In this document: piece by piece, positions 9,139 through 16,444 of the stretch
How the letters are laid out: every line of letters starts with the position of its first letter
Position numbering within the stretch: the stretch's first letter is position 1
NCBI RefSeq assembly: GCF_050589845.1
Contig: NZ_JBNGPA010000005.1
Span: forward strand, 186,001 to 250,000
Direction of reading: 5' to 3'
From: Carboxylicivirga agarovorans
GTDB taxonomy: Bacteria > Bacteroidota > Bacteroidia > Bacteroidales > Marinilabiliaceae
DNA: 64,000 bases
Notes under the pieces: generated by a model
Database searches by the model: none
The model's input: the letters and a program-made list of their open reading frames with translations, nothing else
What the model was told of the DNA's origin: nothing
Translations under genes and position numbers: made by a program

Positions 9139-9242
9139 ATTTTAAGGACTTGTGACCAGCCAGTTGCGCCGGTTAAATTGTTAATATTCCCTTATATTCA
9201 GAATTGACAGTGCACTACGATCTCCTTTTATTCAACCGTCTC

Positions 9243-9812
9243 TTATCTTTCAATCCAGTTTCGGATCATTTCTTTACCATACTCAGTAAGCACTGATTCA
9301 GGATGAAACTGCACACCATGCAGATCGTAGTCTTTATGCATGAGGCCCATTATTTGCCCCTCGGCCTCTTTGGATGTTATCAACAGTTCGGCAGGCAGAT
9401 CTTCTTCATTCACCACCCAGCTATGATAGCGACCAGCGCTAAAGGTTTCCGGTAATCCTTTAAAAATATATTCAGCATTGTTAGTGATCGTTACAGGTGT
9501 TGCTACTCCATGGTAAACTTTATTCAGGTTGCGTATACTGCCGCCAAAAACCTCAGCTATTGCCTGACATCCCAGGCATACTCCTAAAATACTTTTTGAT
9601 GGGGCATAGGTCTTTATCACTTCCTTTAATATCCCGGCTTCATCGGGTATACCGGGACCTGGTGATAATAATATCTTATCATATTTGTCAACGTCTGCAA
9701 CGCTTATTTCATCGTTTCGAAACACATCCACCTTCTGGTCAATAATTTCTTCAATATAATGAACCAGGTTATAAGTGAATGAATCGTAATTATCTAAGAC
9801 TAGTATTTTCAT
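9243..9812 (-). CDS. trpG: anthranilate synthase glutaminase component
   Basis: Class I amidotransferase that supplies ammonia to TrpE. The nucleophile is Cys79 in ILGVCLGCQAIAEVFGG and the His/Glu pair is in GVQFHPESVLT. The oxyanion loop SPGPGIPDEAG is present. Some bacteria share this subunit with PabB as PabA; here its place directly after trpE argues for the TrpG role, though double duty cannot be excluded. It has 189 residues. A 125-bp gap to trpE holds no other gene that I can recognise. Confidence 0.95.
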   Translation of the reverse strand: MKILVLDNYDSFTYNLVHYIEEIIDQKVDVFRNDEISVADVDKYDKILLSPGPGIPDEAGILKEVIKTYAPSKSILGVCLGCQAIAEVFGGSIRNLNKVYHGVATPVTITNNAEYIFKGLPETFSAGRYHSWVVNEEDLPAELLITSKEAEGQIMGLMHKDYDLHGVQFHPESVLTEYGKEMIRNWIER

Positions 9813-9937
9813 AATATTTAGTTTCTGGCTGCCGGCTGTTAACTTATAGCGATCTGCAGCTTTAAAATTATTATCCTAAGTTGAGAAACTGACATTCAAG
9901 GAAAACCTTGTAGCTTCAGCTTCTATCCTTACCTGTT

Positions 9938-11353
9938 TTAAAACTCCTCAGCCAACTGAATTGCTTTTTTAAGAGCCCCCAGTTTGTTATTAACCTCCTG
10001 TAATTCATTTTCTTCTTTAGATTCGCTGACAACACCGGCACCTGCCTGGTAAAAAAGTGTATTGCTTTTACTTAAGAAAGAGCGTATCATAATGGCCTGA
10101 TTAAAGCTGCCATCTAATCCTATGTTGCCAATACATCCTCCATAATAACCACGATTTTGGTTTTCAATAGAATCAATCAATTGCATTGCTTTATATTTAG
10201 GAGCTCCTGATAAAGTACCTGCCGGAAAGGTGTCAGCCATGACTCTTGATGCAATGGAACCTTTTTGAAGTTCACCACTTACATCAGATACCAGGTGCAA
10301 TACATGCGAATAATATTGCACCTCCTTATAGGTATTGACTTTTACGTTTTCACAATTTCGACTTAGATCATTCCTTGCCAGATCGACCAGCATAACATGT
10401 TCTGCATTCTCTTTTGCATCCTGGCTCAGCTGAATGGCTAACTCCTGATCTTTAGCATCGTCACCTGTACGTTTAAATGTTCCGGCAATTGGATTGATGG
10501 TAGCCACATTGTTATCAATGATCAATTGCGCTTCAGGCGAAGAACCAAATATTTTGTATGCACCGTAATCAAAATAAAACAAGTATGGGGACGGGTTTAT
10601 ATTTCGTAATGCTCTGTATACATTAAATTCATCACCTGCAAATTGCTGCCTGAACTGACGCGACAACACAATCTGAAAAACATCTCCACGGAAACAATGT
10701 TCTTTCCCTTTCGTCACCATCTGCATAAATTCATCATCTGTCAGGTTTGACTTTTCATCATTTGATGGTTTGAATTGAAAGCTAGGAATAGTTCGATTGT
10801 AGAACTCCTCAATAATTGAGGATGCAGCTGAAGACTCTCCATCCTGAAGATTTTCTATCAGGTATAGTTGATTAGTGAAGTGATTAAAAGCCACTATGTA
10901 CTTATAGAACGTATATCTTAGTTCTGGAATTGAATGCTCTCCTTTCTTTTCTGCATTAAACTTAAGCGTATCAAAATACTGAACTGCATCAAAAGTAGAG
11001 TAGCCAAACAGGCCATTGACTTTTATGGGGCATTTGCCATTTTCAACCTTAAAACGCTGAATAAACGAATTTAAAAGCTGAGGAACATTATTCTCACTTG
11101 TCACTTCAACGGGCTCCAGATCCTTATGTGCCTCTCCCTGTTTAACTTGTCCTTTATCAGCTACAAACTCATAAAGCGGATTAAAACATATGAACGATAA
11201 AGAATTACTACTCCCATGATAATCACTACTCTCAAGAAGAATCGTATTCGGGTAGTCATCACGAAGCTTCAAGTATAAACTAACAGGGGTAGTCACATCA
11301 GCCACATTGGCCGGTATTGGTGTTGCTATGGTTTTTATGTGTATTGAATCCAT
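9938..11353 (-). CDS. trpE: anthranilate synthase component I
   Basis: TrpE makes anthranilate from chorismate with ammonia from TrpG; it is the feedback-inhibited entry step. The tryptophan-binding LLESSDYHGS motif lies near residue 39, the chorismate-binding core holds IAGTFKRTGDDAKDQELA, and DTFPAGTLSGAPKYKAMQLID and YYGGCIGNIG are conserved. It has 471 residues. The gene is first in the trp operon and starts 22 bp past the end of a leader hairpin, so its transcription is probably set by attenuation. Confidence 0.97.
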   Translation of the reverse strand: MDSIHIKTIATPIPANVADVTTPVSLYLKLRDDYPNTILLESSDYHGSSNSLSFICFNPLYEFVADKGQVKQGEAHKDLEPVEVTSENNVPQLLNSFIQRFKVENGKCPIKVNGLFGYSTFDAVQYFDTLKFNAEKKGEHSIPELRYTFYKYIVAFNHFTNQLYLIENLQDGESSAASSIIEEFYNRTIPSFQFKPSNDEKSNLTDDEFMQMVTKGKEHCFRGDVFQIVLSRQFRQQFAGDEFNVYRALRNINPSPYLFYFDYGAYKIFGSSPEAQLIIDNNVATINPIAGTFKRTGDDAKDQELAIQLSQDAKENAEHVMLVDLARNDLSRNCENVKVNTYKEVQYYSHVLHLVSDVSGELQKGSIASRVMADTFPAGTLSGAPKYKAMQLIDSIENQNRGYYGGCIGNIGLDGSFNQAIMIRSFLSKSNTLFYQAGAGVVSESKEENELQEVNNKLGALKKAIQLAEEF

Positions 11354-11374
11354 GGTATGCTAAATTTACGTAAT

Positions 11375-11410
11375 AAAAAAAGGCTTACCGAGAGTCTCGG
11401 TAAGCCTTTT
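11375..11410 (-). terminator. trp leader terminator (attenuator hairpin)
   Basis: A perfect 15-bp stem (11378-11392 with 11396-11410) with a 3-nt loop, followed on the minus strand by seven T residues. It lies between the leader ORF and trpE, so it would stop transcription before the structural genes. The 3' arm ACTCTCGGT can instead pair exactly with ACCGAGAGT at the end of the leader ORF (11446-11454), and AGCCTTT further on can pair with AAAGGCT just before the Trp codons. This gives a plausible alternative fold; the exact mechanism is inferred. Confidence 0.85.
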
Positions 11411-11442
11411 GTTCATATCTTTTACATATACGACGGTTGCCC

Positions 11443-11505
11443 TTAACTCTCGGTTGAAAGAAAAGTATAATGCCACCAGCCTTTATGTGTTAAAATCAAA
11501 TTCAT
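11443..11505 (-). CDS. trpL: trp operon leader peptide
   Basis: A 20-codon ORF starting with ATG at 11505 and ending in TAA at 11443. Its centre reads HKGWWHYTF, so two adjacent Trp codons (TGG TGG) stand at positions 10 and 11. The stop codon is 33 nt before the terminator stem. Such an arrangement lets a ribosome starved of Trp-tRNA stall on the tandem codons and change folding of the downstream RNA. Tandem Trp in so short an ORF directly before trpE is very unlikely by chance. The peptide itself probably has no other function. Confidence 0.85.
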   Translation of the reverse strand: MNLILTHKGWWHYTFLSTES

Positions 11506-11647
11506 GTCTTGCTTTTGCAATTGTATGTCACAAATATTTGGAATAAAATTTTTAAAAACCAAACATCAAATTACATTTTTACTGAATACACGTAATTTTT
11601 CTGTTATTTTTACAATATAACATACTAACCTATATCAAGTTAATAGC

Positions 11648-12055
11648 ATGACTCCCTACCGCTTTAAAAAAAACGTAATAAAAACCGGTCGAATACTATT
11701 ATTCGCAATATTTATAATACCCCAATTTTATTTACTCTTTGGCGGGCAGACCTCAAAGGGTGAATTCATTGGTAATAAGAGCAATAGTGCCACTTCAGTT
11801 GGCACTGGCGTCAGCTACGGCAGTTATCAAACTTACATTTATGGATACCAGGTAGATGAAAAAGAATTTACCATCGAGGCTTCTGATCTATATATTAGCA
11901 ACTTTGAAGATGTTCAAATAGTGTATAACACTCACTACCCAGACCACTCGGCTATAAAATCATTTAGTGGTCTTTTTTTGATGAGAACAATACTTTTGAT
12001 TTGTAGTGTAATAGTATTCGAATCTATAGTTAGTTTATTTCTGAAGGATTATTAA
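11648..12055 (+). CDS. small two-helix membrane protein, DUF3592-like
   Basis: A 135-residue protein with a hydrophobic segment at about 15-33 and a second at about 110-131. Between them a soluble stretch contains YQTYIYGYQVDEKEF and VQIVYNTHYPDHSAI. The pattern of a Y-x-V-D/G strand followed by V-x-Y-x-x-x-x-P resembles DUF3592 membrane proteins, whose role is unknown. It is transcribed away from the trp leader; two hairpins lie just after it. I assign no function. Confidence 0.6.
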   Translation: MTPYRFKKNVIKTGRILLFAIFIIPQFYLLFGGQTSKGEFIGNKSNSATSVGTGVSYGSYQTYIYGYQVDEKEFTIEASDLYISNFEDVQIVYNTHYPDHSAIKSFSGLFLMRTILLICSVIVFESIVSLFLKDY

Positions 12056-12057
12056 AA

Positions 12058-12157
12058 ATGGTGATCTGAAATCACTTTTGAAATCAAATCACCATCACTC
12101 AGGTAAAATTAAAGGGTTGAATGTATATCTAACTCAGGAAACAGAAACATTCAACCC
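12058..12157. terminator. two inverted repeats between convergent genes
   Basis: Between the DUF3592-like gene and the carbonic anhydrase gene there are two stems. One pairs ATGGTGAT (12058-12065) with ATCACCAT (12088-12095). The other pairs GGGTTGAATGT (12114-12124) with ACATTCAACCC (12147-12157) across a 22-nt loop. Neither has a clean T-run, so a role as transcript-end structures for the two convergent genes is inferred from position only. Confidence 0.45.
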
Positions 12158-12172
12158 GGGGAACATAACTAA

Positions 12173-12799
12173 CTAAAAGGTAATTAAGCCTGTTTTCACA
12201 TCGTACATAGCACCAACAATGGTGATCTCTCCATTATCGGCCATTTCTTTCAAGACTGCACTTTGTGATGTTATATTTTCTATTGTAAGCTCAACATTTT
12301 TGCTGGCTACATTATTAACAAATTCGATATTGCCCGAATTACGATCTTCTCCCTCAGCAGTTGTTGTTTGTTCAACAGCAGGTTTGATTTTGCCAAGCAT
12401 TTGTGTAAGGTTACCCAACTTAGCGTCATCACAAGCTCCTTTCACGGCACCACATGAGGTATGTCCCATTACAATAATTGCTTTTGCTCCTGCCAGTTTA
12501 CAGGCAAATTCAAGACTACCTAAAATATCCTCATTCACGATATTTCCTGCTACGCGTGCATTGAATATATCTCCAATTCCCTGGTCAAAAACTACCTCAG
12601 TTGGAATACGTGAATCAATACAGCTAACTACAGCAGCAAAAGGATATTGACCACCAGCTGTTTCTTCTACTTGTTGAAGCAGATCCCGATTCAATTGCTT
12701 CTTCTGAACAAAGCGCTCATTACCCTCTTTTAATAATTCGACGGCTTGTTCCGGGCTTATCAATCCCTGCGATTGTGCTGTTTGTGTTATTGTACTCAT
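12173..12799 (-). CDS. beta-class carbonic anhydrase
   Basis: Reversibly hydrates CO2 to bicarbonate. The zinc ligands are Cys60 in VVSCIDSRIP, with the Asp62-Arg64 dyad, and His113 and Cys116 in GHTSCGAVKGA. The frame opens with a GTG at 12823, but the ATG at 12799 (MSTITQTAQ) fits the family and gives 208 residues with no signal peptide. It follows a SulP-family anion transporter by about 45 bp on the same strand, so the pair probably handles bicarbonate together, as seen for other SulP and carbonic-anhydrase neighbours. Confidence 0.95.
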   Translation of the reverse strand: MSTITQTAQSQGLISPEQAVELLKEGNERFVQKKQLNRDLLQQVEETAGGQYPFAAVVSCIDSRIPTEVVFDQGIGDIFNARVAGNIVNEDILGSLEFACKLAGAKAIIVMGHTSCGAVKGACDDAKLGNLTQMLGKIKPAVEQTTTAEGEDRNSGNIEFVNNVASKNVELTIENITSQSAVLKEMADNGEITIVGAMYDVKTGLITF

Positions 12800-12843
12800 A
12801 TTCTTGATTTTTCTGGTTTTCACTAACTTTACAAATACAATGC

Positions 12844-14439
12844 TTATGTCTCATTTAAAGCAAACTCGACTGCTCTGCGTTGATTCTGAACGCCCTTCTT
12901 CTCCCTGCTCTTTATCTCAACTTCAATATCACGGTATCTGGCACTTGTCTTAAACTCCTCTATTATCTCAATCACATCATGACAAATATTAATAGAACGA
13001 CTTGCATCAATAATGATTTTTGACCCATTTGGCACCTGACCAAGTGTATTTAAGATACTTGCTTTGTTAATGAAGGTAACATCTTCTGCCAGCTCCAGGT
13101 GCAAGACACGATCTTTCAAATGCTTACCTTCTTCGAATAAGAACGGCTTTTTGTAGTTATTATACAAGATATACATAACAGCAACAACCAATCCCATTAC
13201 AATACCTATCAGCAGATCTGTAAAAACGATCCCAAGAATGGTTACCATAAACGGAATAAAGTGTTCTTTACCCAGGGCATACATCTGCTTAAACAATACT
13301 GGCTTGGCGAGTTTATATCCAACTACAAATAAAATTGCCGCCAGACTGGCCAAAGGAATCAGATTCAAAAGCTTTGGTATAGCCAATGCAGTCAAGAGCA
13401 TTATCACACCATGTAAAATAGCTGCCATCTTAGTTTTTCCTCCTGACTGAATATTAGTTGAACTGCGAACAATCACCTGTGTAATAGGTAAACCTCCTAT
13501 TAGTCCGGAAATAATGTTTCCAATTCCCTGAGCTTTTAATTCACGATTGGTAGGAGTAACACGCTTCTGTGGATCTAACTTATCTGTAGCTTCCAGGCAG
13601 AGTAGTGTTTCTAAACTAGCAACAATCGCAATGGTTGCAGCAATTAACCATACAGAAGGATTGAATATCTGACTAAAATCAGGAGTGGTAAACTGGCCGA
13701 AGAAACCAGATATACTGCTTGCTACAGGTATAGCAACAACCTGATCGGTTTTTAAGGCGAAAGATGGCATAGATTGAAATACCATATTTAAGATAATTCC
13801 CAATGCAACAACAACCAATGGTCCCTGAATTACATTAAACAATTTTATCTTTTTCATAAATGGGCGCTCCCATAGTATTAATACGATCATGGATAAAATT
13901 GTTATTATAGCAGCTCCCGGACTGATCGCCTCAAACATATAGTACAATTCTGAGAGTGTATTGTGTCCATCAGGCTGAGTAAAAGCCAAACTACCTTGAT
14001 AATCTTTATCATAGCCTAAACTGTGCGGTATTTGCTTTAGGATAATAATAATACCGATACCTGAAAGCATTCCTTTAATTACCGATGAGGGAAAGTAGTA
14101 CCCGATAATTCCCGCTTTGGCATAACCAAGAATTAATTGTATTACACCGCTAATTACAACAGCAGCTAAAAAAATCTCAAACGAACCCAGTTCGCTAATG
14201 GCCGATAATACAATTACAGCTAATCCTGCTGCAGGACCACTTACTCCAAGTTGGGAACCACTCAAGGCTCCAACAACAATACCTCCAACTATACCTGCTA
14301 TTACACCTGAGAATAACGGTGCTCCAGATGCTAAAGCGATTCCAAGACAAAGTGGAACCGCGACTAAAAACACAACTATTGAAGCAGGAATATCATGCTT
14401 TAAGTTGCCCAGTAAACCTTTCTTTTGTGTGACACTCAT
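12844..14439 (-). CDS. SulP-family inorganic anion transporter with STAS domain
   Basis: An inner-membrane SLC26/SulP transporter of 531 residues from ATG 14439; the longer frame to 14466 would need a TTG start. It has about 10-12 membrane segments. Marker segments are IPASIVVFLVAVPLCLGIAL near the start, GVSGPAAGLAVIVLSAI, and ETLLCLEATDKLDPQKRVTPTNRELKAQG in the middle. The C-terminal region from about residue 430 (HLELAEDVTFINKASI) is STAS-like. The substrate could be sulfate or bicarbonate; the adjacent carbonic anhydrase favours bicarbonate, which is inference. Confidence 0.92.
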   Translation of the reverse strand: MSVTQKKGLLGNLKHDIPASIVVFLVAVPLCLGIALASGAPLFSGVIAGIVGGIVVGALSGSQLGVSGPAAGLAVIVLSAISELGSFEIFLAAVVISGVIQLILGYAKAGIIGYYFPSSVIKGMLSGIGIIIILKQIPHSLGYDKDYQGSLAFTQPDGHNTLSELYYMFEAISPGAAIITILSMIVLILWERPFMKKIKLFNVIQGPLVVVALGIILNMVFQSMPSFALKTDQVVAIPVASSISGFFGQFTTPDFSQIFNPSVWLIAATIAIVASLETLLCLEATDKLDPQKRVTPTNRELKAQGIGNIISGLIGGLPITQVIVRSSTNIQSGGKTKMAAILHGVIMLLTALAIPKLLNLIPLASLAAILFVVGYKLAKPVLFKQMYALGKEHFIPFMVTILGIVFTDLLIGIVMGLVVAVMYILYNNYKKPFLFEEGKHLKDRVLHLELAEDVTFINKASILNTLGQVPNGSKIIIDASRSINICHDVIEIIEEFKTSARYRDIEVEIKSREKKGVQNQRRAVEFALNET

Positions 14440-14540
14440 TCTTTCAATTCTTTTAATTAATTCCAATTAACTGTTTCCCGGTCAACAGTGCCTTTAAAAA
14501 TTAAACATAGCAACAAATTCGACCACAAAGCTATTACTTT

Positions 14541-14590
14541 TTGTTATAATAGCAATACTATCTTTTAAATTTATCTTACTATAACAACAA
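14541..14590. promoter_or_regulatory. inverted repeat arms between sulP and tetR genes, possible operator
   Basis: GTTATAATA at 14543-14551 and TACTATAAC at 14577-14585 (reverse complement GTTATAGTA) form an inverted pair with one mismatch, their centres about 34 bp apart. They lie in the divergent intergenic region between a transporter and a TetR-type gene, where such regulators often bind. The region is AT-rich, so chance is possible. Confidence 0.35.
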
Positions 14591-14646
14591 AACTCCTAAA
14601 CTTGTTCAAAAAAAAGTTTACTTTTGTTGTAAATCTTTTTGCAATT

Positions 14647-15327
14647 ATGTCTATTGGAATTAAAATAAGCCTGAACGACAAGCTGTACCTGCGCGATCCT
14701 CAAGAAACATCGCTAGGTCAGAACATTATTAAACACAGCATCTTACTAATTGATGAAATAGGTTTTGAGGCTTTTACATTTAAAAAGCTGGCCATTAAAA
14801 TGAACTCAACCGAAGCATCGGTATACCGATACTTTGAAAATAAGCATTTGCTGCTGCTTTATTTAGTATCGTGGTATTGGGAGTGGGTAAGCTACCTTAT
14901 CGATATTAATACCATGAATATCAATTCGCCGGTTGATAAATTGAGGATAATAATCAGTACACTTGTTTTTGCTTATAAAGAAAACCCGGCTATCGACTAT
15001 GTCAATGAAAGTGTTCTTCATCGGGTAATTATTGCCGAAGGAACAAAGGCCTATTATACTAAGGAGGTTGATAAAGAAAACACAGTAGGCTTTTTCTCCA
15101 ACTATAAAATGTTATGCGAGAAAGTAGCCAGTGTAATATCTGAGGTTAATCCTGAATTCCCATACCCACGAGCTTTGGCAAGTAATATGTTTGAAATGGC
15201 CAATAGCCACAGTTATTTTGCCATTCATTTGCCACGTTTAACAGATGTGAAAGTAAAAGATGAGAACTATGAAGAGGTAAAAGACATGTTGGAGCATTTT
15301 GCCAATTCATTGCTATCAATCAAATAG
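14647..15327 (+). CDS. TetR-family transcriptional regulator
   Basis: A 226-residue one-component regulator. The N-terminal helix-turn-helix spans about residues 25-70, with FKKLAIKMNSTEASVYRYFENKHLLLLYLVSWYW matching the TetR recognition-helix pattern (A-x-x-x-x-V-Y-x-Y-F-x-x-K). The remainder is a helical ligand-binding domain of unknown specificity. The frame extends to a TTG at 14602, but ATG 14647 is preferred. It is divergent from the SulP and carbonic anhydrase genes, which makes them candidate targets. A TACTTTTG box at about 14631 resembles a Bacteroidota -7 element but lies very close to the ATG. Confidence 0.85.
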   Translation: MSIGIKISLNDKLYLRDPQETSLGQNIIKHSILLIDEIGFEAFTFKKLAIKMNSTEASVYRYFENKHLLLLYLVSWYWEWVSYLIDINTMNINSPVDKLRIIISTLVFAYKENPAIDYVNESVLHRVIIAEGTKAYYTKEVDKENTVGFFSNYKMLCEKVASVISEVNPEFPYPRALASNMFEMANSHSYFAIHLPRLTDVKVKDENYEEVKDMLEHFANSLLSIK

Positions 15328-15370
15328 ATTTGTTTTACCATACTGATAAAGCAACATAAATAATAAAGAA

Positions 15371-15404
15371 AAGCCGCTCAGGGATTAACCCGAGCGGCTT
15401 TTTT
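15371..15404. terminator. bidirectional intrinsic terminator
   Basis: AAGCCGCTC at 15371-15379 pairs with GAGCGGCTT at 15392-15400, extended inside by GGG/CCC. T-runs flank it on both strands. It separates the tetR and korB gene ends, which converge here. Confidence 0.88.
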
Positions 15405-15424
15405 GCTAACTCAATAAAAAATAA

Positions 15425-16441
15425 TTATTCAACATCCCATACATCACCAGAGTGAATCAGGTCATTGAATGATTTTACTTTAGACCTTTCCTGAACTTCT
15501 TCCAGCTGTTGTTCCACACACTGATCATACACAGGTGCTTTAACCGAGCGAATAACACCCAAAGCAACAGGATATTCAGGGTACTCCATATCAGCTAATT
15601 TCAAATGAAGGGTAATGTCGTCACAATGAGCATCGTGCACCAGGATATCATCTTCTGTAATTCCATCTTCACCAATGGTCACTACCTTAAGGTTCAACCC
15701 TTCAAGCATCAAGCCCTTATTATTTTCTTTACCGAAAATCATTGGTTTACCATGCTCAAGTTTGATGGTACGATCTGCTGAAAAGGCTTTATCAGTAATG
15801 GCATTGTGGGTTTTATCATTATAGATCACACAATTTTGTAATACCTCTACAATTGAAGTCCCTTCATGCTTGGCAGCCTCTTCCAGCATCACAACGGAGT
15901 GCTTAAGATCTTTGTCGATACAGCGGGCAAAGAACTGTCCACGTGCTCCAATACACAACTCACCTGGTCGGAAAGGTGCTTCAACTGTTCCAAAAGGTGA
16001 TGTTTTAGAAATAAAACCACGCTTGGAAGTCGGCGAATATTGTCCTTTTGTCAGACCATAAATCTGGTTATTGAAAAGGATAACATTAATATCAATATTA
16101 CGACGAATGGTATGAATGAAATGGTTACCACCGATCGCCAGTGCATCACCATCACCGGTGATTTGCCACACTTTCAACTCAGGATTTGCCACTTTAACAC
16201 CTGATGCGATAGCAGATCCACGTCCGTGAATTGTATGGAATCCATAGGTTTCCATGTAATATGGGAAACGAGATGAACAACCAATACCTGATATTACTGC
16301 TACTTCTTCTTTTTTATATCCTAAAGAGGCCATTGCTTTCTGAACAGAATTAAGAATGGCATGGTCACCACATCCCGGGCACCATTTTACACTTTGGTCG
16401 CTTTTAAATTCTGTGAATTTTACTTGACAATTTTCAGCCAT
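15425..16441 (-). CDS. korB: 2-oxoacid:ferredoxin oxidoreductase beta subunit
   Basis: The thiamine-diphosphate subunit of an oxygen-sensitive 2-oxoacid oxidoreductase, probably 2-oxoglutarate:ferredoxin. WCPGCGDHAILNSVQ (Cys21, Cys24) begins the cluster-binding and ThDP region, GIGCSSRFPYYM continues it, and WQITGDGDALAIGGNHFIHTIRRN is the ThDP/Mg site. Length is 338 residues. It lies 3 bp after korA. No separate delta (ferredoxin-like) subunit gene is adjacent. The 2-oxoglutarate specificity is inferred from the two-subunit layout. Confidence 0.93.
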   Translation of the reverse strand: MAENCQVKFTEFKSDQSVKWCPGCGDHAILNSVQKAMASLGYKKEEVAVISGIGCSSRFPYYMETYGFHTIHGRGSAIASGVKVANPELKVWQITGDGDALAIGGNHFIHTIRRNIDINVILFNNQIYGLTKGQYSPTSKRGFISKTSPFGTVEAPFRPGELCIGARGQFFARCIDKDLKHSVVMLEEAAKHEGTSIVEVLQNCVIYNDKTHNAITDKAFSADRTIKLEHGKPMIFGKENNKGLMLEGLNLKVVTIGEDGITEDDILVHDAHCDDITLHLKLADMEYPEYPVALGVIRSVKAPVYDQCVEQQLEEVQERSKVKSFNDLIHSGDVWDVE

Positions 16442-16444
16442 TTT

